This document shows positions 1 through 7,414 of a stretch of DNA of 16,569 bases, piece by piece (within the stretch, counting starts at the first letter, position 1; every line of letters starts with the position of its first letter). Below the pieces are notes generated by a model, which was given only the letters and a program-made list of their open reading frames with translations, did not search any database and had not been told where the DNA came from. Location: NCBI GenBank assembly GCA_905373425.1, contig CAJPST010000021.1:1-16569 (forward strand), in the 5' to 3' direction. This DNA is from an uncultured Mesocricetibacter sp. Its GTDB lineage: Bacteria; Pseudomonadota; Gammaproteobacteria; Enterobacterales; Pasteurellaceae. The translations under genes and the position numbers were made by a program.

Positions 1-32
1 GAAAATCTGCTTCGTCAAGGTTTTGCTAAAAT

Positions 33-56
33 AAATCCGGCGTGTTGGCCGGATTT
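33..56. terminator. Probable bidirectional terminator downstream of yggL
   Basis: A perfect 9-bp inverted repeat, AAATCCGGC at 33-41 and GCCGGATTT at 48-56, encloses a 6-base loop. On the minus strand the stem is followed by ATTTTAGC, giving a modest U-run that would end transcripts leaving yggL about 25 bases after its stop codon. On the plus strand it ends in TTTT, so it could also serve a convergent gene lying left of the window. Confidence 0.7.
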
Positions 57-81
57 TGTAGGACATTTTCAATGCCGGTAG

Positions 82-420
82 TTATTTGGTTGGGTAATCC
101 CACCAAATATCAAATAATTCACTGATTTCGATTTGTTGTAATCCATTGGCTTCCAACCATTTTTTCACTAATTCGCGATGGCTTTCATCACATTTGCCAA
201 GTTTTTCTAAACACACCAAACCTTCCCAGTGTAAATAGCCACTGCCTTCGTATGCCAGGCCGTTCGCTTGAATGACTTCGCGGATAAAGCGATCGACGAC
301 TTCATCTACTTTATCAATCGGCGTATTCTCTGCAAATTGCCAGTTAACTAAAAAGCCCAACTCCTGGAATTCACCAAGGTGCATTTTTTTGCGTTGTCTC
401 TGATTACGTTTAATTGCCAT
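82..420 (-). CDS. yggL: YggL family 50S ribosome-binding protein
   Basis: A 112-residue protein of the YggL (DUF469) family, a small cytoplasmic protein found in gammaproteobacteria and reported to associate with the large ribosomal subunit; its exact role is not settled. The visible family features are a very basic N-terminus (MAIKRNQRQRKKMH), the GFLVNW segment near residue 23, and an acidic, aromatic C-terminus (ELFDIWWDYP). The length matches the family. The start is supported by a strong ribosome binding site, AGGAGA, five bases upstream of the ATG. It lies 38 bases downstream of the SrfA-like gene on the same strand and is followed by a terminator hairpin, so it is probably the last gene of the trmB-led transcript. 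In E. coli yggL also follows trmB, but directly; here another gene sits between them. Confidence 0.9.
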   Translation of the reverse strand: MAIKRNQRQRKKMHLGEFQELGFLVNWQFAENTPIDKVDEVVDRFIREVIQANGLAYEGSGYLHWEGLVCLEKLGKCDESHRELVKKWLEANGLQQIEISELFDIWWDYPTK

Positions 421-458
421 TGTTTTCTCCTATGAATTATGTATTGTTTATAAAAGTT

Positions 459-1565
459 TTATTTAGATTCACGCATTTCAAATGTTGTGCATCCTGCTTC
501 AGGCACACGTCCGTGGAAAATATTACGTTTTGCATCGTACGTTCCCTGAAAGCTGGTGAAAATCCAATCCCCTAGTTTTTGTGGACGGGTATGCCAACGA
601 GTTTCTCGAGCATTGAAGATTTTATCGGTTAGAACTCCTTCTAGGTACACAATACCGACCTCACCCGGACCGTAATCCCAGCGCTCTAAGGCAACAACAT
701 GATTTCCTGTTCGCTTAATAACTTCAATAGTCATTTTGGCCATACGACCACTACAGTAATATTTACCGTACCATTTTTTACCAACTTGCAGAGCGGTATC
801 GATCGTTTTAGGTTTCGGAGGCTCTTCTTTTTTTACCTCTTTTTTGACTTCTTCCTTCTTAACTTCTTCTTTCTTCGCCTCTTCTTTTACCGGCTCTGGC
901 GGTTTTATTTCTTCTTTTTTAGGTTCCGGTTTTTTATAATCGGGAATCGGTATTTCATCTAATTGTAGCTTCGGTTCCAGCTTCGGTTCTTCTACGATTT
1001 CTACAAAAGGCTGTGGTGTAGTTTCCGGAGCACGATTAAACCACCACCAACCTAATCCGCTGGCGAATAACAAAAGTAATAATAACAGTAGCCACCACCA
1101 GCGAAAAGCTGATTTTGGCTCAGTAGCTGGCGCAACCGGTACGGGAACCGGCTCCGGCTTAATGTGCCAGCCTATAATAATAGGCTCATTGTTTACTAAA
1201 TAAATTTGCCGGTCTTGGCGGGCAATAGTAGCTAATTGAGCTAATAATTGCGCTTGTTCACGGCTAATTTTACCCTGTGCAAGTAAGCTATGGTGCAAAT
1301 TTTCAATAGATTGTAAACGTTGGTTTATCAGTCGGTTGACTTGCTCATATTGAGGTGAGTTTTGCGCTAATAGTTGGGGTTGTCCCTCTAAATCGCTATA
1401 CCATTCTACATAATTATCCGCTTTTAATACCGGACGGGCGAACAACGAAACTACACTTGGCGGCAAATGGCGCAGTAACAGCGCGCGCAGTTCGTCATAA
1501 TGGGAAAACAACAAATGTGTTTCGGAATTGATATTTTCTATTGCAAGGCGGGCGATTCGTTGCAT
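459..1565 (-). CDS. Single-span membrane protein with Pro/Lys/Glu-rich linker, possibly SrfA-like
   Basis: I cannot name this 368-residue protein with certainty. Residues 1-135 form a cytoplasmic-looking domain with a VEWYSDLEG segment near 53-61, which resembles the N-terminal part of SrfA-family proteins; this comparison is from memory and weak. Residues about 155-176 are one transmembrane helix flanked by tryptophans. Residues 180-255 are a low-complexity Pro/Lys/Glu linker with KKEEV-type repeats. Residues 260-368 form a compact domain with two cysteines (C271 and C359) that could form a disulfide if exported. A cytoplasmic head, single span, long charged linker and C-terminal domain recall TonB or TolA topology, but no TonB signature is seen. 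A good ribosome binding site (AAAGGA) precedes the ATG. The gene lies 59 bases after trmB. The srfB and srfC partners are not in the window. Confidence 0.8.
   Translation of the reverse strand: MQRIARLAIENINSETHLLFSHYDELRALLLRHLPPSVVSLFARPVLKADNYVEWYSDLEGQPQLLAQNSPQYEQVNRLINQRLQSIENLHHSLLAQGKISREQAQLLAQLATIARQDRQIYLVNNEPIIIGWHIKPEPVPVPVAPATEPKSAFRWWWLLLLLLLLFASGLGWWWFNRAPETTPQPFVEIVEEPKLEPKLQLDEIPIPDYKKPEPKKEEIKPPEPVKEEAKKEEVKKEEVKKEVKKEEPPKPKTIDTALQVGKKWYGKYYCSGRMAKMTIEVIKRTGNHVVALERWDYGPGEVGIVYLEGVLTDKIFNARETRWHTRPQKLGDWIFTSFQGTYDAKRNIFHGRVPEAGCTTFEMRESK
816..890 (-). repeat. Degenerate 15-bp in-frame repeats encoding KKEEV units
   Basis: The stretch codes for residues 226-250 of the unnamed membrane protein and consists of imperfect 15-base units that encode AKKEE, VKKEE and VKKE(E). 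Because the units are whole codons, gain or loss would change linker length without shifting the frame. A separate perfect-but-one 12-bp tandem pair (AGCTTCGGTTCC then AGCTTCGGTTCT, 967-990) encodes an EPKL duplication in the same linker. Confidence 0.6.
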
Positions 1566-1609
1566 AGTTTTCCTTTAATATTGCGATGTATGCGTTTAAT
1601 TTTTATGAA

Positions 1610-1618
1610 AAGTGCGGT
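1610..1618 (+). repeat. DNA uptake sequence (Hin-type USS)
   Basis: A perfect AAGTGCGGT core, followed by the T-rich flank typical of the Haemophilus-type uptake sequence, lies in the short gap just 3' of trmB. Confidence 0.9.
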
Positions 1619-1624
1619 TACTTT

Positions 1625-2377
1625 TTAAGGCGTTTTAATAAAATACAAATCCCAAACACCATGCCCAAGCTTGTGTCCACGTTGTTCAAATTTGGTCAAT
1701 GGACGAAAATCAGGACGTGGAATATAATCATTAGTCGGCGAAACATTGCGTAAACCAACCGCACTTTTTAGCACGTCAAGCATTTGCTCGGCATAATTTT
1801 GCCAATCTGTAGCAAAATGGATAAATCCGTTCGGTTGTAATTTTTGGTAGATGGTTTCTACAAAGTGTGGCTGAACGATACGTCTTTTATGGTGCTTAGC
1901 TTTATGCCAAGGATCGGGAAAAAATAATTGTAAGCCGCCAAGGGAATTATCGGCAATGCTGTCGCGCAGAATTTCCGTCGCATCATGACAAATAACACGT
2001 AAATTCTTCACTTGTTTTTCAACGGCATAAGCTAGGCAAGCGCCAACACCCGGAGTATGTACTTCAATGCCTAGGTAATTTTTATCAGGATTCTGTAACG
2101 CCATTTCAACTAATGATTTTCCCATACCAAACCCAATTTCCAATATAACGGGGTTAGTGTTACCGTAAATTGCGGGAAAATCAAAAGGCTCTGTTTGGTG
2201 TTCTAAGCCATAAGCTGCCCAGTTGTCGTTCATGGTTTGGCGTTGAAATTCGCTTAAACGGCCCGTACGTAACACAAAGCTACGTACTTTACGTTTATAA
2301 CGCCCATCTTCAGTGAATTCTGCCGTTTCTACCGTTTTGCGTTTTTGATCGGCAAAGGTGATTTTTTGTTCCGCCAT
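1625..2377 (-). CDS. trmB: tRNA (guanine-N7-)-methyltransferase
   Basis: TrmB methylates guanine 46 in the variable loop of many tRNAs, using S-adenosylmethionine. The 250-residue length fits the family. The SAM-binding glycine loop is LEIGFGMGKS (79-88), followed by the acidic ribose-contacting strand near YLGIEV (101-106). The family signature PDPWHKAKHHKRR lies at 154-166 and the C-terminal TKFEQRGHKLGHG block at 228-240, both expected for substrate binding and catalysis. It is the first gene after a clear sigma70 promoter at 2409-2437 and is followed on the same strand by the SrfA-like gene and yggL. The ribosome binding site before the ATG is weak, but the next Met is too far downstream to be the start. 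A DNA uptake sequence (1758-1766) is embedded in the coding region and encodes part of KSAV. Confidence 0.96.
   Translation of the reverse strand: MAEQKITFADQKRKTVETAEFTEDGRYKRKVRSFVLRTGRLSEFQRQTMNDNWAAYGLEHQTEPFDFPAIYGNTNPVILEIGFGMGKSLVEMALQNPDKNYLGIEVHTPGVGACLAYAVEKQVKNLRVICHDATEILRDSIADNSLGGLQLFFPDPWHKAKHHKRRIVQPHFVETIYQKLQPNGFIHFATDWQNYAEQMLDVLKSAVGLRNVSPTNDYIPRPDFRPLTKFEQRGHKLGHGVWDLYFIKTP
1758..1766 (-). repeat. DNA uptake sequence inside trmB
   Basis: A perfect ACCGCACTT, the complement of the AAGTGCGGT core, lies within the trmB coding region. It is followed by the AT-rich run typical of the Hin-type element. Confidence 0.88.
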
Positions 2378-2408
2378 TCCAATTGGTTACTCTGTTAAAT
2401 TTGCAGGG

Positions 2409-2437
2409 ATTATAAGCACTCTAAGCTAATAAAGCAA
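2409..2437 (-). promoter_or_regulatory. sigma70 promoter for trmB
   Basis: Read on the minus strand, a perfect TATAAT (-10, 2409-2414) is separated by exactly 17 bases from TTGCTT (2432-2437), a partial -35 match. The expected start site lies about 25 bases before the trmB ATG. A DNA uptake sequence directly abuts the upstream edge of the -35 element. No hairpin terminator is seen between the mrcA stop (2462) and this promoter, so mrcA readthrough may also contribute. Confidence 0.75.
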
Positions 2438-2446
2438 AAGTGCGGT
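2438..2446 (+). repeat. DNA uptake sequence between mrcA and trmB
   Basis: A perfect AAGTGCGGT followed by CAAAAAAA, matching the core plus AT-rich tail of the Hin-type uptake sequence. It directly abuts the -35 element of the trmB promoter. Confidence 0.9.
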
Positions 2447-2461
2447 CAAAAAAACGATGTT

Positions 2462-5059
2462 TTAGAATAACTCCTGCCGCTCACTTGGCTCAGTCCCCGG
2501 AAGACTTGGAGAGCCGAATTTTTCATTTAGACCAGGTGGGACATAGTAACCTTTTTCCTCAACAAAAACCCTTTTCGGTTCAGTGCCTTTAATAAAATAT
2601 TCTTTACGGCCACCGTCACTTGAAAGAAAGCCTGAAGATGTATCAATAGATTTCTCAATAATATTGGCAGGAAGCTCTAATTGGCGTTCCGGAATATCTT
2701 TTAAACTTGATTTCATATAAGCGATCCATGCCGGCATTGCGGTTTTAGCACCGGCTTCGCCACGCCCCAGATTGTATTTATTATCGTCAAAACCAACATA
2801 AACCGCCGTTGTTAAATGTGCACCAAAACCAGCATACCAAGCTACCTTAGAGTTATTGGTCGTTCCGGTTTTACCGCCAATATCTTTACGTTTAAATTCA
2901 TTCGCCATTCGCCAGCTGGTTCCGCGCCAACCTAGTCCTTGTTCACCAAACACCGCGGTGGTTAAGGCGCTACGAATTAAAAATGCCAATTCGCCGCTAA
3001 TCACACGCGGTGCATATTCCACTTTAGAAGTTTCGGTTTTTCCTGCTGCCATTAAATTCAATTCATCTTCCTTCAGATTTTTTGTTTCAACCTGCAATTC
3101 AGGCACTTCCGGCGCACTATCGGTTTGCGTTTCATCAACTTCTTCGCCATTCGTGCTGTCATCGGTCTGAACTAAATTCTCTGTGGCGATGGCATCTTCC
3201 ATATGTTTAAAGCCATCTAGCTTTTCCGTCGTATTATAAATTGGTGCAATGTCATTACAGGTAATGCAGGCAATTTTCGGGTTTGCGACAAATACTTCTT
3301 TTCCGGAGGTATCTATAATTTTATCAATAATATAAGGATCGATTAAAAAACCGCCGTTATCAAATACCGCGTAACCGCGCGCCATTTCCAAAGGAGTGAA
3401 AGATGCTGCTCCTAATGCTAGGGCTTCGCTGGCAAAATAGTTTTCCCGTTTGAAGCCAAAACGCTGCAAAAACTCTGCTACAAAAGAAACTCCCGCCATT
3501 TGCATGGCGCGAATTGCAATCATATTCTTTGATTGTCCCAATCCTACTCTGAGGCGCATAGGTCCATCATAACGGTCAGGGGAGTTTTTAGGATTCCATT
3601 CTTTTTGCCCCGGTTTTTTAATGGAAATCGGACTATCTTGCAACACGCTGGAAAGCGTTAATCCCTTTTCTAATGCGGCCGCATAAATAAACGGTTTAAT
3701 TGATGACCCAACTTGTACGAGAGATTGGGTCGCCCGATTAAATTTACTCTGTTCAAAACTAAAACCACCAACAATTGCTTCAATCGCGCCGGTATCACTA
3801 TTCAGAGAAACCAACGCGGAATTTGCCGCTGGGATTTGTCCTAAGATCCATTCGCCGTTTTCCCGTTGTCTTATCCAAATTTGTTCCCCGATTTTGACCG
3901 GATTATTTCTACCCGTCCAGCGCATTGCCTCACTCGGTAATGTCATTTTTTCTGCATTACTTAGCAATAACTCTGCTCCATTTTTTCCTATAGCTAATAC
4001 GGCAGCCGGTATAAAAGGATCGGAATTCGGTAATTTACGCAGTTCAGTAATAATTTTTTCTTCTGACCAAGCTGGTTCGTCTTTTTTCCACCATACCACT
4101 CCACCACGATAACCATGACGCATATCATAATTAATCAGATTATTACGCACGGCTTTTTGTGCCTCTTCCTGATCTTTAGACACAACTGTGGTATAAACAC
4201 GAAAACCACTATTATAGGCTACATCTTCACCATAACGTTTAACCATTTCCTGGCGCACCATTTCAGTGACATATTCAGCACGAAAATCTAATTTCGCACC
4301 ATGATATTTTGCTACAATCGGTTCGTTTTTGGCGTCTTCATATTCTTGTTTAGTGATGTAATCTACCGCCAGCATCCGTCCTAATACGACATTACGACGC
4401 TCTTCCGCGCGTTTTAAAGAATACAAAGGGTTCATTGTGGAAGGTGCTTTTGGCAACCCTGCAATCAAAGCCATTTCAGATAATGTTAAGTCTTTTAATT
4501 CTTTGCCAAAGTAGGTTTTCGCAGCCGCCGCGACACCATACGCGCGGTAGCCTAAATAAATTTTATTTAAATAGAGTTCTAGAATTTCATCCTTCGTTAG
4601 AGCATTTTCAATTTCAATCGCTAATACTGCTTCCTTGGCTTTACGAATGACGGTTTTTTCCGGCGTTAAAAAAAAGTTACGGGCCACTTGTTGAGTGATT
4701 GTACTGGCTCCTTGGGACGCTTCACGATTATTCACTGCCACATAAATAGCACGCGCAATACCAATAGGGTCTACCCCATGGTGCTCATAAAAACGCGTGT
4801 CTTCAATCGCTAATACTGCTTTAATTAATTTCGGTGGAACATCCGCCAGTTTCACAGGAATACGGCGTTGTTCACCTACTTCTCCGATTAATTTTCCATC
4901 AGCCGTGTAAATCTGCATCGGTTGTTGCAACTCAACGGTTTTTAAGCTATCCACATCAGGCAAACCCGATTTAAGGTGAACATAAAACATTCCCGCAACA
5001 ACACACCCTAAAAAAAATACGGTTAATAGAGTGCTGAATATTAATTTTGCGATCTTCAT
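2462..5059 (-). CDS. mrcA: Penicillin-binding protein 1A, bifunctional peptidoglycan synthase
   Basis: PBP1A (also ponA) polymerises glycan strands from lipid II and cross-links their peptides at the inner membrane. The 865 residues start with a cytoplasmic tail and one membrane anchor (about 4-27). The glycosyltransferase domain carries the catalytic Glu86 in AIEDTRFYEHHGVD and the GASTITQQ motif at 117-124. The transpeptidase domain has all three penicillin-binding motifs: SSIK (nucleophile Ser452, Lys455), SKN (510-512) and KTG (730-732). An acidic, low-complexity insert at about 606-680 lies between SKN and KTG. The start is supported by the family's N-terminus, although no strong ribosome binding site is seen. 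The gene is divergent from comA, as in H. influenzae, and its first codons overlap a competence regulatory site. Confidence 0.97.
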   Translation of the reverse strand: MKIAKLIFSTLLTVFFLGCVVAGMFYVHLKSGLPDVDSLKTVELQQPMQIYTADGKLIGEVGEQRRIPVKLADVPPKLIKAVLAIEDTRFYEHHGVDPIGIARAIYVAVNNREASQGASTITQQVARNFFLTPEKTVIRKAKEAVLAIEIENALTKDEILELYLNKIYLGYRAYGVAAAAKTYFGKELKDLTLSEMALIAGLPKAPSTMNPLYSLKRAEERRNVVLGRMLAVDYITKQEYEDAKNEPIVAKYHGAKLDFRAEYVTEMVRQEMVKRYGEDVAYNSGFRVYTTVVSKDQEEAQKAVRNNLINYDMRHGYRGGVVWWKKDEPAWSEEKIITELRKLPNSDPFIPAAVLAIGKNGAELLLSNAEKMTLPSEAMRWTGRNNPVKIGEQIWIRQRENGEWILGQIPAANSALVSLNSDTGAIEAIVGGFSFEQSKFNRATQSLVQVGSSIKPFIYAAALEKGLTLSSVLQDSPISIKKPGQKEWNPKNSPDRYDGPMRLRVGLGQSKNMIAIRAMQMAGVSFVAEFLQRFGFKRENYFASEALALGAASFTPLEMARGYAVFDNGGFLIDPYIIDKIIDTSGKEVFVANPKIACITCNDIAPIYNTTEKLDGFKHMEDAIATENLVQTDDSTNGEEVDETQTDSAPEVPELQVETKNLKEDELNLMAAGKTETSKVEYAPRVISGELAFLIRSALTTAVFGEQGLGWRGTSWRMANEFKRKDIGGKTGTTNNSKVAWYAGFGAHLTTAVYVGFDDNKYNLGRGEAGAKTAMPAWIAYMKSSLKDIPERQLELPANIIEKSIDTSSGFLSSDGGRKEYFIKGTEPKRVFVEEKGYYVPPGLNEKFGSPSLPGTEPSERQELF

Positions 5060-5066
5060 TCCAAAA
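5045..5066 (+). promoter_or_regulatory. CRP-S (competence regulatory element) for the com operon
   Basis: The left half is TTTTGCGATCT (5045-5055) and the right half TCATTCCAAAA (5056-5066). By hand alignment 18 of 22 positions agree with an idealised TTTTGCGATC palindrome. The TGCGA core, rather than TGTGA, is the hallmark of CRP-S sites, which need both CRP-cAMP and the competence activator Sxy/TfoX. The site covers the mrcA start codon and ends about 115 bases before the comA ATG. Candidate -10 elements downstream are TATAAG (5119-5124) and TATAAA (5125-5130), which would place the site centre roughly 70-80 bases upstream of transcription start. The exact start site is not determinable here. 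Confidence 0.72.
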
Positions 5067-5180
5067 TTTACTCTTATCTAATGCGTTATTCAAAAATTTC
5101 AGGAAAATTATTCCAAAGTATAAGTATAAAGATATAGACAACATAGCGAAAGAAAAATATTAAAATAAAGGAAAATTTCG

Positions 5181-5981
5181 ATGTTAAAAATCCGCTCAAA
5201 CCGATTAAAAACTATTCAGGTAGGAATTTGGCAACGGGGAGAAACTCTTGAAGTTGTTTGGTTTGATGAAAAAAATCAGGCCTGTTTTTTATTAACCGAT
5301 ATCCAACATCCACTCTCAATTCCGAAGAAAATTGCACAGCAACGGCAAATTGAACTGTCCGGTGTGTTGAAATTTAAATTTATCACCGCTATTTCACCGC
5401 AGCATATTTGGATGAAAACCTTGATCTTACCTCATATTCTTAATGAACAGGAATGTGAACAACAATGCCGTTTTACTTTGCAAAACGAATTACCGATTCC
5501 GCTTGAAGAGCTATGGTTTGATTACGCCACCGAACCACTTAAACAAGGCTTTCGGCTGGATATTTTCGCCATTATGCAAAAAGTAGCAAAGGCCCATCTT
5601 GAACCGTTGTCACCATTACGAATTGATGTGTTGGATAATGTTAATCACTGTATTTTGCGTGCATTTGGCTACCTTTTCCCGAACATTAAACGATCATCGA
5701 CACTGTTTTTGTATCAAGATGAGCAGAGTTGTTTCGCCTTGCAAGATAGACAGCATGAACTAAGGGTAATTTATAAAACACCGCAAAAATTGACCGCACT
5801 TTATGCCGAATTCTGTGAGCGTTACAAAGAAATTCCTGAACAAGTCATTTTTTATCACTCTTTAACTTCAAGAGAAAATTTTCCCGCTGACTGGTTGAAA
5901 GCGGACATCGATTTACCGTTTATTGCTTTAGGTGCGGCATTATGGCAACAGGATTTACAACAAGATGAAATGTCACATTAA
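5181..5981 (+). CDS. comA: Competence protein ComA (PilM-like)
   Basis: First gene of the competence operon needed for DNA uptake, 266 residues, close to the H. influenzae ComA length. ComA is the counterpart of PilM, an actin-like cytoplasmic protein that docks the type IV pilus assembly complex on the inner membrane through PilN. The PilM-like segment LPHILNEQECEQQCRFTLQNE followed by LPIPLEELWFDY is visible over residues 83-115. The rest is divergent, and I do not see convincing actin-fold nucleotide-binding motifs. No signal peptide or membrane helix is present. An AAAGGA ribosome binding site lies ahead of the ATG, about 115 bases downstream of the CRP-S site. Its 3' end overlaps comB. 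A DNA uptake sequence (5793-5801) is embedded in the gene. Confidence 0.92.
   Translation: MLKIRSNRLKTIQVGIWQRGETLEVVWFDEKNQACFLLTDIQHPLSIPKKIAQQRQIELSGVLKFKFITAISPQHIWMKTLILPHILNEQECEQQCRFTLQNELPIPLEELWFDYATEPLKQGFRLDIFAIMQKVAKAHLEPLSPLRIDVLDNVNHCILRAFGYLFPNIKRSSTLFLYQDEQSCFALQDRQHELRVIYKTPQKLTALYAEFCERYKEIPEQVIFYHSLTSRENFPADWLKADIDLPFIALGAALWQQDLQQDEMSH
5793..5801 (-). repeat. DNA uptake sequence inside comA
   Basis: A perfect ACCGCACTT, complement of the core, inside comA, encoding part of LTALY. Its upstream flank (AAAAATTG) is AT-rich as in Hin-type elements. Confidence 0.88.
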
Positions 5982-6483
5982 TTTACTGCCATGGAGATTA
6001 AAACAACATCAACAGAACAGCAGAATTTTGTTACTGAAGCTATTGGGATTAATGTCAATCGTATTGATATTAAGCTTTGGGCTACATTATTTTGACAGAC
6101 AAATTTCCATGAATTTAGCGGAAAAACGGACAGACTTGCAGCAAATTATTACAGAACTGACAAAAATTGAGCGGCAAATCGTCAAATTACGCAACAATCA
6201 TAATAATCGGGAAAATCAAACGCCTGTTACAACGGCAAAAATTCTACAAATCCTTACTTTACTATCGGAATTACCGTTACAAAATGGAGAGCTTGATTCG
6301 TTAACATTAAATTCAACGCAAATTGAACTGAGCGGTATTACGGAAAATCAACCTGAATTTGAAGGGGTTAATCGTTTTTTGAGTGAAAACCCACTTTTTC
6401 AGCAAGTTATATTATCCGGCTTCACACCACATCAAGACGGCAGTCTACAATTCAAATTTATGCTTGATTTAGCAGGTGAATGA
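5965..6483 (+). CDS. comB: Competence protein ComB (PilN-like)
   Basis: Inner-membrane competence protein, 172 residues from the start chosen here. The N-terminus MKCHINLLPWRLKQ carries the INLLPWR motif by which PilN family members bind PilM, so ComB should bind ComA. One transmembrane helix (21-43) is followed by a predicted periplasmic coiled coil (45-77) rich in Glu, Lys and Gln, and a small C-terminal domain, the usual PilN plan. A longer reading frame opens at 5932, but it would add 11 residues ahead of the conserved motif and overlap comA further. The 5965 start puts INLLPWR at the N-terminus as in the family and has AGGA 11 bases upstream. It overlaps the end of comA by 17 bases and its stop overlaps the comC start, which suggests translational coupling. 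Confidence 0.9.
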   Translation: MKCHINLLPWRLKQHQQNSRILLLKLLGLMSIVLILSFGLHYFDRQISMNLAEKRTDLQQIITELTKIERQIVKLRNNHNNRENQTPVTTAKILQILTLLSELPLQNGELDSLTLNSTQIELSGITENQPEFEGVNRFLSENPLFQQVILSGFTPHQDGSLQFKFMLDLAGE

Positions 6484-7019
6484 TGAAACGTTCCATCTTT
6501 AATGATCCGCAAAATTTATGGGGAACATGGGCCAAACTGGCCAAGGTAAAGCAGAACTTTATTCTAATTTTGATTGGATTATGCTTTTTATATCTGCCAC
6601 TACAACAAACTCTCGGCAGAATGCAAATGCTTTCACTAACAGAAACGGAGTTATTGGGACAGCAAGATAAGTTACATCATCAACAACAAATTCTACAGGC
6701 GTTAAGGCAAAAGTTTGAAAATACGACATTAACTCCGGAGTTAGCAGGACGGTTAGCACCAATTACTCAGCAGGTTCAGCAGTTAGCGATCCGATTACAA
6801 ATTAACAACAGCCAATGGATCTTTGAACGCCACCCACAGCTGAATTTACACATTGATGGTCATTTTAATGATATTAAACAATTTTTGACCGTGCTTTTGG
6901 AGCAATCACCGCAATTAAAGGTAATTCAGTTACAAATAAACAAATTCGAATCCAGTGAAGAGTTTTCCATTCAAAGTGAAATTTTATTACAACTACAACC
7001 AGTTAAGGAAAAAGAATGA
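6480..7019 (+). CDS. comC: Competence protein ComC (PilO-like)
   Basis: A 179-residue bitopic inner-membrane protein in the PilO position of the operon. A short cytoplasmic N-terminus rich in aromatics is followed by one membrane helix (about 27-42, ILILIGLCFLYL), a Gln/Leu-rich coiled coil (about 45-80) and a C-terminal domain. PilO pairs with PilN through the coiled coil to form the periplasmic alignment complex; the same pairing with ComB is inferred. The first ATG overlaps the comB stop as ATGA; a second in-frame ATG follows immediately, so the start could be 6480 or 6483. The stop overlaps the comD start in the same ATGA manner. Identification rests more on gene order, size and topology than on sequence motifs, because this family diverges quickly. 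Confidence 0.87.
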   Translation: MMKRSIFNDPQNLWGTWAKLAKVKQNFILILIGLCFLYLPLQQTLGRMQMLSLTETELLGQQDKLHHQQQILQALRQKFENTTLTPELAGRLAPITQQVQQLAIRLQINNSQWIFERHPQLNLHIDGHFNDIKQFLTVLLEQSPQLKVIQLQINKFESSEEFSIQSEILLQLQPVKEKE

Positions 7020-7405
7020 GAACCCGTATGTTATGCGTCTTGCTCTGTTTTAGCTTAAATAGTTTTGCCGGCGATCCTTTTGACAAAAATCAACGATTAA
7101 AAAATAACGCTCTGCCCACTGTAGATAAAATACAGAAGGCTACATCTACTAAATGCCCGACGGAACAAAACGCAGTTGCACAAGACACACCTTTTAATCG
7201 CTTAAAGGTTGTCGGCATCATACAACATAAAACCTATAAACAATTACTGCTTAATGATGACGAAAAGCAGGTGTTTAGCGCGGTTATTGGGGATTCTATC
7301 GCTCAAGAGCAACTCAAGCTTCATCAAATCAATAAGCATGAGGTTCAATTTACTCGTCGCCAGCAAGATTGCTCGGCGGGCGAAATTGTCTCAGTCAAAT
7401 TTTAA
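7016..7405 (+). CDS. comD: Competence protein ComD (PilP-like)
   Basis: A 129-residue exported protein in the PilP position, expected to link the ComB-ComC complex to the secretin. Residues 1-18 form a short signal peptide ending SFA, with cleavage likely before GDPF; unlike classical PilP there is no clear lipobox. Residues about 61-115 (RLKVVGIIQHKTYKQLLLN and on) have the PilP beta-domain pattern, including a VFSAVIGD turn. Two cysteines in the mature part (C47, C119) could form a disulfide. The ATG overlaps the comC stop. It is followed after nine bases by comE. A ribosome binding site inside the end of comC (AAGGAAA) is well placed. Confidence 0.86.
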   Translation: MRTRMLCVLLCFSLNSFAGDPFDKNQRLKNNALPTVDKIQKATSTKCPTEQNAVAQDTPFNRLKVVGIIQHKTYKQLLLNDDEKQVFSAVIGDSIAQEQLKLHQINKHEVQFTRRQQDCSAGEIVSVKF

Positions 7406-7414
7406 GGAAGAATT

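Noticed and set aside
1..81. Open plus-strand frame from the window edge to a TAG at 79-81, perhaps the 3' end of a gene
   Set aside because: The frame runs through the clear 9-bp terminator stem at 33-56, and other frames stop earlier (27-34). The fragment is too short to identify any product.
699..962. Phe/Arg-rich plus-strand frame opposite the KKEEV linker
   Set aside because: It is the antisense shadow of the low-complexity Lys/Glu codons; composition is unlike a real protein and there is no start signal.
4668..4675. Run of eight A in mrcA as a phase-variation tract
   Set aside because: It encodes the conserved FFL residues of the glycosyltransferase domain in an intact essential-type gene; a run of eight is common in AT-rich genomes.
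5079..5100. Alternative CRP-S site around TGCGTTATTC upstream of comA
   Set aside because: The right half-site does not match; the 5045-5066 site fits far better.
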